From Scleromatobacter sp039920745 (lineage in GTDB: Bacteria; Pseudomonadota; Gammaproteobacteria; Burkholderiales; Burkholderiaceae_C): a stretch of 64,000 nucleotides of DNA. Under the pieces are notes generated by a model. The model saw nothing but the letters and a program-made list of their open reading frames with translations. It was not told the DNA's origin and ran no database searches. A program made the translations under genes and the position numbers. Of this stretch, positions 8,297 through 16,022 are shown in pieces. Location: contig JBDSDD010000094.1 of the NCBI GenBank assembly GCA_039920745.1, positions 1 to 64,000 on the forward strand, written 5' to 3'. How positions within the stretch are numbered: the first letter of the stretch is position 1; each line of letters opens with the position of its first letter.

Positions 8297-9559
8297 ATGT
8301 CGACCCTGTCCAAGACCGACGTCTCCTTCGGGCGCGCGAATCCGCACGCGCTGGCCGCCATCCTCGAAGCCAGCGAGACCAAACGGATCATCGCGGCGAC
8401 CGACATCTTCGACATCTCGGGCATCAAGCTGTGGGCCAGCAACCAGCCGGTTTCTGCCGCGCTGCAGCGCAAGCTGCTCGATCGCCAACTGCGCCAGCCG
8501 CTGGAGAGCTGCCTGGTCGCGCAGGACGGCGTCACCTCGATCACGCTGCTGGAGTCGCTCAACGAATTGCTGCAGAGCGACACGCCGCTCGCCCCCGTGC
8601 TGCGGGCGCATGGCGCGCGCCTCGCGCGCGAAGCCGCGTACCTGCCGCTGCATCCGGTCGTCCAGTTGCTGCTGACGGCCGCCGAGACCTCGCGTCCGCA
8701 GGCCTATGACCACGCCATCGCCGCGATGGCCCTCAATGGCGCATTGATGGCCGCGAGCGGCGGCGACGTCGCGTCGATCCGGCTGGCGATGCTGTGCGGC
8801 CTGACGCACGACCTGGGCGAGATGTACATCGCTTCGGCGCACGGAGAGGCTGATGCCGACCGCGCGCTGGACTTCGCCAGCTACCAGCAACTCGTCGTGC
8901 ATCCGCACGTCGGCTCGCTGCTGATTTCGCAGCTCACCAACTACCCCGCGTCGTTGGCGCGCGCCGTCGCCGAACACCACGAACGCCTGGACGGCTCCGG
9001 CTACCCGCACGCGCTCGAGGCCGATCGCTTCTCGCCGCTGGGCCGCCTGCTGGCGGTCACCGAGGCGACGCTCAGCGCCGTGCGCAGCCCTTACGACACG
9101 CTGCTGCGCGCCAGCGTCGCGCTGCGCGCCGTGCCCGGCGAGTTCGACCAGCACTGGATGGGCTGCGTGACGCAGGCCGCCAGCGCGCAGCCGCCGCAGA
9201 AATCGGTGATGGATCCGGCCGATGTGCAGGCGCGGCTCGTGGCGCTGGGCGACGTGCTGACCGCTGCCGAGACCAATGTCGCCGCCGTCGCCGGCCGCTC
9301 CAAGCTGCTCGCGCTGCAGAAGGCGCTGGGGCTGTCGAAGTTCCTCATCGGCCGCCTGCGCGCCGGCTGGAACGAGAGCGGGATGTGGAACCCCGACGGC
9401 CTGGTCGCCGCCGACGCTGCCGAGGTGGAGGCGCTGGAGGACGAGTTGTATTTCCGCCTGCGCGGCGTGCAGCGCGCCACGCTGCTGGCCGCCGGCAAGC
9501 TGCCGCCCGAAGAGGCAGCAGTGCTCAACGAGGTCTGTGAATCCCTCGCGATGGGCTGA
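8297..9559 (+). CDS. HD-GYP domain protein
   Basis: A 420-aa soluble protein with an HD-GYP-type phosphodiesterase core. Ligand motifs are visible: HD at 171-172, HPH at 202-204, HHE at 227-229 and DGSGYP at 232-237. HD-GYP enzymes hydrolyse cyclic-di-GMP. The N-terminal 130 residues have no recognised sensor, and the C-terminal 130 are helical. The region around the HD motif is less conserved than in classical HD-GYP proteins (LTHDLGE), so activity should be tested rather than assumed. It is divergent from the Ser/Thr kinase and ends 5 bp from the convergent PEP-CTERM gene. Confidence 0.85.
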   Translation: MSTLSKTDVSFGRANPHALAAILEASETKRIIAATDIFDISGIKLWASNQPVSAALQRKLLDRQLRQPLESCLVAQDGVTSITLLESLNELLQSDTPLAPVLRAHGARLAREAAYLPLHPVVQLLLTAAETSRPQAYDHAIAAMALNGALMAASGGDVASIRLAMLCGLTHDLGEMYIASAHGEADADRALDFASYQQLVVHPHVGSLLISQLTNYPASLARAVAEHHERLDGSGYPHALEADRFSPLGRLLAVTEATLSAVRSPYDTLLRASVALRAVPGEFDQHWMGCVTQAASAQPPQKSVMDPADVQARLVALGDVLTAAETNVAAVAGRSKLLALQKALGLSKFLIGRLRAGWNESGMWNPDGLVAADAAEVEALEDELYFRLRGVQRATLLAAGKLPPEEAAVLNEVCESLAMG

Positions 9560-9564
9560 GAACC

Positions 9565-10164
9565 TCAGGCAGCGCGTCGCGCACGCAACTTTCGGGTCGC
9601 GATCGCTGCCAGGCCGATCGCCATGAACCAGGTGCCGGACGGCTCCGGTACCGGCGTGGTCAGCGTCAGCGAGTAGCTGGCGTCGTACAGCGAGTTCGGA
9701 TCGCCGAGCATGATGAAGCCGTCGCCGAGCGTGCCGCTGCCGCCGTTTTCCGCGAAGGACATGTTCTCGAACGAGCCCAGCGCGATCTCGTAGGTGCCGG
9801 CCGCGAGCGTGCCGGCCCAGCTGAAATCGCCGCCCGTGTCCGTGGCCTGCACGTAGTTCGAATCGTAGAACGTGGCCGTCGAGCCGCTGCCCGAGAACAG
9901 CGTGAAGTACGGATCGACGCCGCCGGCGGCGAAGCCCGTGCTCACGATGCTGACGGCGCCACTGGCGCTGAGCGTGAACGTGTACAGCGCCACGTTGTTG
10001 GCGATGGCGTTGGCGTCGCTGAAATCCGGCGCGAGCAGGTCGCTGCCGACCAGTGCGCCGTTGCCCGGGTCGCCCAGGTTGCCGGACAGCGTCGTCGACG
10101 CGCCGGCGGCCAGCGCCGTCGCGGCGAGGGCCAGGCCGGCCAGTCCATTTCTGATCGTGTTCAT
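9565..10164 (-). CDS. PEP-CTERM sorting domain protein
   Basis: A 199-aa secreted protein: signal peptide (about 1-23), a Ser/Gly/Thr-rich beta-type body that resembles the bacterial pre-peptidase C-terminal/FxDxF-like group, and a C-terminal tripartite tail of Val-Pro-Glu-Pro, a hydrophobic segment and an Arg-rich end. PEP-CTERM tails are cut by exosortase, often for export with exopolysaccharide. The exosortase itself is not in this window. It lies 31 nt downstream of the secreted-protein gene on the same strand and is probably cotranscribed with it. GGAAGG-like sequence occurs about 10 nt before the ATG at 10164. Confidence 0.88.
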   Translation of the reverse strand: MNTIRNGLAGLALAATALAAGASTTLSGNLGDPGNGALVGSDLLAPDFSDANAIANNVALYTFTLSASGAVSIVSTGFAAGGVDPYFTLFSGSGSTATFYDSNYVQATDTGGDFSWAGTLAAGTYEIALGSFENMSFAENGGSGTLGDGFIMLGDPNSLYDASYSLTLTTPVPEPSGTWFMAIGLAAIATRKLRARRAA

Positions 10165-10195
10165 CGTGTCAGCCTTCCGGTTTGGGTGATGGCGA

Positions 10196-10693
10196 TCAAT
10201 TGACCACGCCGTTGACGTCGATCTCGACCGAGCCGCCATGCAGCAGCGTCGTGACCTCGGCCGCGACGCAGGTGATGTTGGCGAACGGGTTGATCACCAG
10301 CGGCGTCGGGTAGGTCAGGTGCAGCGTGGACTGGCCCTGCACGTACACCGTCATCTGCGGGGTGGTGCCGCCGACGATGTTGCTGCCGCCGCTGCCGCAG
10401 CCGCCGCCCGAGAAGATCGGCACGAAGATGAAGACCTGTTGCGGGCTGGTGTCGAAGTTCGTCAGCGTGATGCTGGTGATGCCGAGGATGCCGCCGTTGG
10501 TGCCCGGCCCGATCGAATTGGTGGCGTTGAGCACCGACATCCGACCGCTCCACGTCTTGGCCGGAATCACTTGCTCGACGTAGGCGGCCTTGATCGTGCC
10601 GGCGGCGAAGGCCGGTGCGCTGGCGCCGGCGAGCGCGACGACGCTCGCGAGCGTGGCGAACGCCAAGGCGGGAATGCGGGGAATGCGGATCAT
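10196..10693 (-). CDS. Secreted protein of unknown function, partner of a PEP-CTERM gene
   Basis: A 165-aa protein with a clear signal peptide (about 1-30, cleavage after AFA) and a mature part rich in Thr, Ser, Val and Gly, most likely an all-beta domain. Two Cys (in GGGCGSGG and in ITCVAAE) may form a disulfide. I do not recognise the family. GGAGG sits 4 nt before the ATG. It is the first gene of a likely two-gene unit with the PEP-CTERM protein, and two dyads lie upstream at 10745-10800. The shared transcription suggests export or surface display, but that is inference. Confidence 0.75.
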   Translation of the reverse strand: MIRIPRIPALAFATLASVVALAGASAPAFAAGTIKAAYVEQVIPAKTWSGRMSVLNATNSIGPGTNGGILGITSITLTNFDTSPQQVFIFVPIFSGGGCGSGGSNIVGGTTPQMTVYVQGQSTLHLTYPTPLVINPFANITCVAAEVTTLLHGGSVEIDVNGVVN

Positions 10694-10744
10694 GGGGTAC
10701 CTCCGTGTTGTAGGCTTTGCAGGGAAGGCCGAGTCTGTTCTCGC

Positions 10745-10759
10745 GACCCGGTGCGGGTC
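10745..10759. promoter_or_regulatory. Inverted repeat GACCCG-N3-CGGGTC
   Basis: Perfect 6-bp arms around GTG, 52 nt upstream of the minus-strand start at 10693. It may be an operator or a 5' leader hairpin for the secreted-protein/PEP-CTERM unit. Confidence 0.3.
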
Positions 10760-10777
10760 AACGCGCTCGGAGCACGG

Positions 10778-10800
10778 AACTAGGGAGGGGCTCCCTAGTT
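10778..10800. promoter_or_regulatory. Inverted repeat AACTAGGGAG-N3-CTCCCTAGTT
   Basis: Perfect 10-bp arms with a 3-bp centre, 85 nt upstream of the start at 10693. CTAG-containing dyads are rare in GC-rich DNA, which makes chance unlikely. There is no T-run on either side, so an operator is favoured over a terminator. The regulator is unknown. Confidence 0.5.
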
Positions 10801-11110
10801 ATGACGCTGACAGTCGGGTCCCCGGCGGCCTGGACGCGCGCCCTGGTTCGCGCCTGCCGGCAAAGGCCCCGGAGCGAGCGCGACCCCTGGCCGTTCCAGC
10901 GCCGCCTTCACAATCGGTGACTGGGTGAGCGAAAGCAAAAGTTGCGGCGCCGCGGAACTCGCGCTGTCGAGTTCGATCAAGCAGTGTCGCCGCGCCGGCG
11001 CTTCCCCGTGCGCGGGCCTCACCAAGCCGAAGTCAGCGGCGGTACAGGGTTGTGCCGTCAACGGATGAGCTCGGCCCCGCGTTGGACAAGCTGCTTGAAG
11101 AACAACAACC

Positions 11111-12295
11111 ATGAGTGACACCACCGGATCGCCGATGCCTGCCGCCCGCCCGCGCCCGCGAGGCCTGGCGGCGCTCGCCGTCGTGCTGGTCGCCACCCTG
11201 GTGCTGACCATGGGGCCGGCGCAGGCGATCATCGACGTCAGTGCCGTGACGCTGATCGATCCCGATGTCACCCTGATCACCGCGTCGCCGGCGCCAGGGC
11301 CCGCGGCGGCCGCTGCGGCGCGCGCCGCGGCCGGGGCCTCCAACGCGTTGCTGGCCACCTCCATGCTGCGAGCCCGGACCAACTCGGGCGGCATGCCCGA
11401 GCGCGGCAGCTTCGCCAGCGCGAAGCGCCGCCACATCAAGGTGGGCGGGCTAGAGCGCAGCTACCTGGTGCAGCCCGCGCCTGGCTCGCGCGGGGCGGGG
11501 CGGCTGCCGGTGGTCGTGCTGCTGCATGGCGGCGCGCAGTCGGCCGAGGACATCTGGCGCGAGACCAGCCTGCCGACGCTGGGCGCCCGCGAGGGCTTCC
11601 TGCTGGTCGCGCCCGAGGCGCTGGATCGTCACTGGAACGACGTGCGCGGCGCGTCCATCGCCGGCAACCCGGCGTCCACGGTGGACGATGTGCGCTTTCT
11701 CAAGGCGGTCATCGCCGAGGTCATCGCCCAGGATCACGGCGACCCGTCGGCCGTCTTCATGGTGGGTTCGGCCCATGGCGGCTTCATGACGATGCGTTTC
11801 GCGTGCGATGCCGGCGAGGCGTTGCGCGCGGCGGCCAGCCTGCTGTCGACGCTGCCCGACGCGCTGGCGCGCAACTGCAAGTCCCCACGTCCGCTGCCGT
11901 GGCTGGCCGTCAACGGCACCGACGACCCGGCCGTGCCCTTCGGCGGCCAGGTGGACGGCACCGTGCGCCGCGGCGTGACCCAGGCCGCGCTGCGCTCGGC
12001 CGACGACACCTTCCGCTTCTGGGCCGACCGCGCGGGATGCGCGTCGCCCACCGCGCGCGAGGCGATCACCGACCAGGGTACGGACGAGCGCCACCGCTGG
12101 GCCGAGCGCATCGTGCGTTCGAACTGCGTCAGCGGGCAAGTCTCGCAACAGGTCGTGCTGCACGGCAGCGGCCACGTCATCCCCGGGTTGGCGACGGACA
12201 ATCGCCTGGCCGAGCGCGCCGTCGGGCCGGCCGCACCGGAACTCGATGCCGGCACGCTGGTGTGGATGTATTTCAAGGCGACGCTGCTGAAGTAG
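11111..12295 (+). CDS. Secreted PHB-depolymerase/LpqC-like alpha/beta-hydrolase lacking the nucleophile serine
   Basis: A 394-aa protein with a signal peptide (about 1-39), a low-complexity Ala/Pro linker and an alpha/beta-hydrolase domain from about 105 onward. Family landmarks are present: the oxyanion stretch LLHGGAQS (138-144 region), the acid in NGTDDPAVPF and the His in HGSGHVIPG. The nucleophile elbow, normally G-x-S-x-G-G, reads G219-S220-A221-H222-G223-G224, so the catalytic Ser position is Ala, with a Ser one residue early. This predicts a non-catalytic binding protein or a changed mechanism. The gene stands alone; the hendecad-repeat protein begins 68 nt downstream. Fold call good, activity doubtful. 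Confidence 0.82.
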   Translation: MSDTTGSPMPAARPRPRGLAALAVVLVATLVLTMGPAQAIIDVSAVTLIDPDVTLITASPAPGPAAAAAARAAAGASNALLATSMLRARTNSGGMPERGSFASAKRRHIKVGGLERSYLVQPAPGSRGAGRLPVVVLLHGGAQSAEDIWRETSLPTLGAREGFLLVAPEALDRHWNDVRGASIAGNPASTVDDVRFLKAVIAEVIAQDHGDPSAVFMVGSAHGGFMTMRFACDAGEALRAAASLLSTLPDALARNCKSPRPLPWLAVNGTDDPAVPFGGQVDGTVRRGVTQAALRSADDTFRFWADRAGCASPTAREAITDQGTDERHRWAERIVRSNCVSGQVSQQVVLHGSGHVIPGLATDNRLAERAVGPAAPELDAGTLVWMYFKATLLK

Positions 12296-12363
12296 GTCCG
12301 CCGTTTGCCGTTCTGCCATCATCCACCGTCGCGCTGCGACTTGCCCACTTCCCGAGGTTTGCC

Positions 12364-12708
12364 ATGAACAAGATCAACGTCGCCCTTGCCGCCGCCTGCG
12401 TCGCGCTGTCCGCCAGTGCCTTCGCGCAGACGGACACCGCGCGCCAGGAACGCATGGACGCGGCTTACGCCAACTCGCATGGCGAAACGCGCGTCGCGAG
12501 CACCAGCGTGGGCGAGGACACCCGCCACGCCGGCCACGAGATCCACGAAGGCGTGCGCGAGACGGGCCACGCTGTTCACCGCGGCGTCAAGGCGACGGGC
12601 CATGCCGTGCACACCGGCGTCAGGGCCACGGGCCATGCGATCCACCAGGGCGTCAAGGCCACCGGCCACGCCATCCACGAAGGGGTCGACAAGCTGACCG
12701 GCAAATAG
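12364..12708 (+). CDS. Periplasmic His-rich hendecad-repeat protein
   Basis: A 114-aa protein: signal peptide 1-21 (cleavage after AFA), a short charged linker, then about five tandem 11-residue repeats with consensus A-T-G-H-A-(V/I)-H-x-G-V-(K/R) between about 57 and 110. Each repeat puts two His and a Gly at fixed positions, so an extended right-handed coil or amphipathic helix with a His stripe is likely. Metal or membrane-surface binding is plausible but inferred. GAGG lies about 6 nt before the ATG. A GNRA-capped hairpin follows at 12720-12737. I do not recognise a named family; similar short repeats occur in Burkholderiales hypothetical proteins. Confidence 0.8.
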   Translation: MNKINVALAAACVALSASAFAQTDTARQERMDAAYANSHGETRVASTSVGEDTRHAGHEIHEGVRETGHAVHRGVKATGHAVHTGVRATGHAIHQGVKATGHAIHEGVDKLTGK

Positions 12709-12719
12709 GCCGCGCGTAT

Positions 12720-12737
12720 CGGGCCGGAAACGGCCCG
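12720..12737 (+). terminator. Hairpin after the hendecad-repeat gene
   Basis: CGGGCCG and CGGCCCG form a 7-bp stem closed by a GAAA tetraloop, 12 nt after the stop codon. There is no following T-run, so it may be a weak intrinsic terminator or a 3'-end stabilising hairpin. Confidence 0.5.
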
Positions 12738-12764
12738 CACAAACGGCGTCGCGATGGCGCCGGG

Positions 12765-12770
12765 CACAAT
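12765..12770 (+). promoter_or_regulatory. -10-like CACAAT, 6 nt before the start at 12777
   Basis: CACAAT followed by 6 nt and ATG matches the spacing seen at ribF and the RpfE-like gene. No Shine-Dalgarno sequence precedes the ATG. The -35 is unclear. Confidence 0.35.
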
Positions 12771-12776
12771 CGAGCG

Positions 12777-13268
12777 ATGCTCCAAGGCCTCGCCCCCGTC
12801 ATCGGCGCCGATACGCGCCTGGTCGTGCTAGGCAGCTTTCCCGGCGCGGCTTCGCTTGCCGCGCAGCAGTACTACGGCCACCCGCGCAACCACCTGTGGT
12901 CGCTGCTGTCGGCGCTGTGGGACGAGGACCTGGTCGCGCTGGCCTATGCGCAGCGCCTGGCCGCCCTGCGGCGCCATCGCGTGGGCCTGTGGGACGTCTA
13001 CCGCAGTTGCGAGCGCGAAGGCAGCCTCGACAGCGCGATCCGCGCGGCGGTGCCCAACGACCTTGCGCAATTGAAACAACTCGCGCCCGGACTGCGTGCC
13101 GTCGCCCACAATGGCGCCGAGTCTGCGCGCTCGCGCCGCATCACCGAGCAACTGGGCGTGCAGGCGCACACCCTGCCGTCGACCAGCCCCGCCAATGCGT
13201 CCTGGAGTTTCGATCGCAAGCTCGCGGCCTGGCGCGACGTGTTCTCGCGCTACGATCTCGCGTCGTAG
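12777..13268 (+). CDS. DNA-deoxyinosine glycosylase (UDG superfamily, HDG type)
   Basis: A 163-aa cytoplasmic repair enzyme. The N-terminal motif LGSFPGAASL and the following YYGHPRNHLW are the hallmark of the hypoxanthine-DNA glycosylase family of the uracil-DNA glycosylase superfamily, which removes deaminated adenine. The C-terminal part has the expected S-T-S-P-A-N-A segment (LPSTSPAN). Length matches the family. The ATG has no ribosome-binding site but sits 6 nt after a -10-like hexamer. It is followed at 13282 by the spermidine-synthase-like gene with a 13-bp gap, so the two may form one unit. Confidence 0.88.
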   Translation: MLQGLAPVIGADTRLVVLGSFPGAASLAAQQYYGHPRNHLWSLLSALWDEDLVALAYAQRLAALRRHRVGLWDVYRSCEREGSLDSAIRAAVPNDLAQLKQLAPGLRAVAHNGAESARSRRITEQLGVQAHTLPSTSPANASWSFDRKLAAWRDVFSRYDLAS

Positions 13269-13281
13269 ACCCTGGACCCGC

Positions 13282-14037
13282 ATGAGAAGCAGACCGCAGC
13301 CGATGGAACCCGCCACGATGTCCGAACAGGACGGGGTGCGCTACCTGCACTTGGGCACGCCCTGGGTGCAGGGCGCGATGCGCATGAGGAAGCCCCTGGC
13401 CATCGAACTCGAATACGTGCAACGCATGATGGCGTGGATGCTGTGGCGGCCGCAGGACGAGCTCGACCAGGGCCACGCCGTGCAACTGGGCCTGGGCGCC
13501 GCGTCGATAACGCGCTTCACGCACAAGGTGATGCGCATGCGCACCACGGCCGTCGAGCTCAATCCCACGGTCATCGGCGCCTGCCGCCTGTGGTTCCAAC
13601 TGCCGGGCGACGACGCGCGCCTGCAGGTTCTAGAAGCCGACGCCGGTGCGTGGGTGCAGGAGCGCGCGAACCTGCAGGCCGCCGACGTGCTCAGCGTCGA
13701 CCTGTACGACCACGACGCGGCCGCGCCGGTGCTTGACAGCGACGCGTTCTACGCGGCCTGCCACGGCGTGCTGGCGCATGGCGGGTTGATGGCCGTGAAC
13801 CTGTTCGGCCGCGACACCAGCTTCGCCGCGAGCGCGGCGCGCATTGCGTCGGCGTTCGGCCTGGACCAGGTCTGGAGCCTGCGCCCCACGCGCGAAGGCA
13901 ACACCGTCGTCATCGCCGGCCGCGGCGTCAGCGTGCCCGATCGCGACACGCTCTCCGCCCGGGCAGATAACATCGAATCGCGCTTCGGCCTGCCGGCGCG
14001 CAAGTGGCTGCGCATGGTGCGGCCGCTATCCCTGTGA
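13282..14037 (+). CDS. Spermidine synthase-like (SAM-fold) protein
   Basis: A 251-aa protein with the Rossmann fold of the spermidine synthase/aminopropyltransferase group: QLGLGAASITRF (nucleotide-binding loop), VELNPTVIG and DVLSVDLYDHDA follow the expected strand order. Several polyamine-site residues are not evident, so the substrate cannot be assigned; such short proteins are common in Burkholderiales. Start choice is uncertain: ATG codons at 13282, 13303 and 13318 are all in frame, none with a strong ribosome-binding site. The stop is 8 nt before the GspE-like gene. Fold call good, reaction unknown. Confidence 0.8.
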   Translation: MRSRPQPMEPATMSEQDGVRYLHLGTPWVQGAMRMRKPLAIELEYVQRMMAWMLWRPQDELDQGHAVQLGLGAASITRFTHKVMRMRTTAVELNPTVIGACRLWFQLPGDDARLQVLEADAGAWVQERANLQAADVLSVDLYDHDAAAPVLDSDAFYAACHGVLAHGGLMAVNLFGRDTSFAASAARIASAFGLDQVWSLRPTREGNTVVIAGRGVSVPDRDTLSARADNIESRFGLPARKWLRMVRPLSL

Positions 14038-14045
14038 GAGACACC

Positions 14046-15917
14046 ATGACCGCAACGCCTCCTGTCAAGCCCGCCGCCGCGCCCGCGCACCGTGCGCCCG
14101 CGCCCGTGCATCCGGGCGCGCCCGTACGACGCCATACGCCGCCCACCGGTCGCCTGGAACTGCGCCATCTGCTGAAGTGGCTGCGCGACGACGGCGTGCT
14201 CGCGACCGAGGAGGCCGACAAGCTGATCCGCCGCTTCGGCAACAGCGCGTCCGGCTTGCATCCGCTGCAGCGCCTGGGTGGCGCGAGCCTTGTCGACGTG
14301 CGCGACGGCCGCTTGCTCGACACCGACGCGCTGGCGCGCTGGCTGGCCGCGCGCTTCGAGTTGCCGTACCAGCGCATCGATCCGCTGCGCGTGGACGTGG
14401 GGCGCGTCACGGAGGTGATGTCGCTGGCCTACGCCGAGTCGCGCCGTGCGCTGCCCATCACGGTCAGCGCCAACGAAGTGATCGTCGCCACCTCCGAGCC
14501 GTTCGACATCGGCTGGGTGCCCGAGATCGAGGCCTTCGTCAAACGGCCGGTGCGCCTGCAGCTGGCACACCCCGATGACATCACCCGCTACACACCCGAG
14601 TTCTATTCGCTGGCCGCGTCGGTGCGCTTCGCCAACAAGACCACCAACGCCTCGGCGGCCAACAGCTTCGAGCAACTGGTCGAGCTGGGCAAGACCAAGG
14701 GCCAGCTCGACGCCAATGACCAGGGCGTCGTTCAGGTGGTCGACTGGCTCTGGCAATACGCGTTCGAGCAGCGCGCCAGCGACATCCACCTGGAGCCGCG
14801 CCGCGAGATGGCCGCGATCCGGCTGCGCATCGACGGCGTGCTGCACACCGCGCACCAGGTGCCGGCCGCCGTGATGAACGCGATGACCGCGCGCATCAAG
14901 CTGCTGGCCCGCATGGACGTGATCGAGCGCCGTCGCCCGCAGGACGGCCGCATCAAGACCCGCCGCCCCGACGGTGCCGGCGGCATGCCAGGCGCCGAAG
15001 TGGAAATGCGGCTGTCGACGCTGCCCACGGCCTTCGGCGAGAAGGTGGTGATGCGGATCTTCGATCCAGGCACCGTCGACAAGCCGTTCGACGCCCTGGG
15101 CTTCACCACCGCCGAGGCCGAACGCTGGCAGACGCTGATGGGCATGACCCACGGCATCATCCTGGTCACCGGCCCCACGGGCTCGGGCAAGACGACCACG
15201 CTCTATTCCACCCTGAAGAAGCTCGCCACCGAACAGGTCAACGTCTGCACGATCGAGGATCCGATCGAGATGATCGAGCCCGCGTTCAACCAGACGCAGG
15301 TGCAATCTTCGATCGATCTCGACTTCGCCACCGGCCTGCGCTCGCTGATGCGCCAGGATCCCGACATCATCATGGTGGGCGAAATCCGCGACCTGGAAAC
15401 CGCCGAGATGGCGATCCAGGCCGCGCTGACCGGCCACCTCGTGTTCTCCACGCTGCATACCAACGACGCGCCATCGGCGATCACCCGGATGGTCGACCTC
15501 GGCGTGCCGCCATACCTGATCTCGGCCACCGTGATCGGCGTGCTGGCGCAGCGCCTGGCGCGCACGTTGTGCCCGGCGTGCAAGGCGCCCGACGACTCCG
15601 GCGACACGTCGAAGCTGATCGAGGAGCTGGCGCAGCCATGGAAGCTGGGCGGGCGGCTGCGACCGATGAAGCCCGTTGGCTGCACGGCCTGCCGCAACAC
15701 CGGCTACCGCGGCCGCGCGGCGCTGTACGAACTGATGCCGCTCACCGAGCCGCTGAAGGACTCCATCCACCCGGTGCTGGACGTCACCAAACTGGCGCGC
15801 CAGGCCATTCTCGAAGGCATGCGCCCGCTGCGGCTGGCCGGCCTGATGAAGGTGGCCGAAGGGCTGACGACGCTGGACGAGGTGCTGCGCTGCACGCCGC
15901 AATGGACGGGCAAATAG
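14046..15917 (+). CDS. PulE/GspE-family secretion or pilus assembly ATPase
   Basis: A 623-aa cytoplasmic AAA-like ATPase. A Pro/Ala-rich N-terminal tail is followed by a GspE-N-type domain (about 45-190), then the core ATPase: Walker A GPTGSGKT at 376-383, the Asp box and Walker B (DPDIIMVGEIRD), and the His box. A tetracysteine zinc element is intact: C509-x2-C512 and C546-x2-C549. Such ATPases energise type II secretion, type IV pili or related systems. None of the partner genes (gspF, gspG, pilT) is present, so it is an orphan. GAGAG lies 5 nt before the ATG. Likely cotranscribed with the upstream gene. Confidence 0.92.
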   Translation: MTATPPVKPAAAPAHRAPAPVHPGAPVRRHTPPTGRLELRHLLKWLRDDGVLATEEADKLIRRFGNSASGLHPLQRLGGASLVDVRDGRLLDTDALARWLAARFELPYQRIDPLRVDVGRVTEVMSLAYAESRRALPITVSANEVIVATSEPFDIGWVPEIEAFVKRPVRLQLAHPDDITRYTPEFYSLAASVRFANKTTNASAANSFEQLVELGKTKGQLDANDQGVVQVVDWLWQYAFEQRASDIHLEPRREMAAIRLRIDGVLHTAHQVPAAVMNAMTARIKLLARMDVIERRRPQDGRIKTRRPDGAGGMPGAEVEMRLSTLPTAFGEKVVMRIFDPGTVDKPFDALGFTTAEAERWQTLMGMTHGIILVTGPTGSGKTTTLYSTLKKLATEQVNVCTIEDPIEMIEPAFNQTQVQSSIDLDFATGLRSLMRQDPDIIMVGEIRDLETAEMAIQAALTGHLVFSTLHTNDAPSAITRMVDLGVPPYLISATVIGVLAQRLARTLCPACKAPDDSGDTSKLIEELAQPWKLGGRLRPMKPVGCTACRNTGYRGRAALYELMPLTEPLKDSIHPVLDVTKLARQAILEGMRPLRLAGLMKVAEGLTTLDEVLRCTPQWTGK

Positions 15918-16022
15918 CGCCCTGCGGCACGCGCTCTGTCTTGCCCCGTCGCGTCACTGCACGCGAAGTCGCGATTGCCCACGCGCGAGCCCACGTCGGC
16001 GTGGCGCCGGGTAAGCTGGCGC

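Larger units (their letters stand above)
10694..11110. other. 417-bp intergenic region with two dyads
   Basis: This interval separates the divergent secreted-protein gene (minus) and esterase-like gene (plus). It holds two inverted repeats (annotated separately) near the left side. In the right half I find no convincing open frame, RNA or -10/-35 pair, and no strong Shine-Dalgarno sequence ahead of 11111. Confidence 0.5.
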
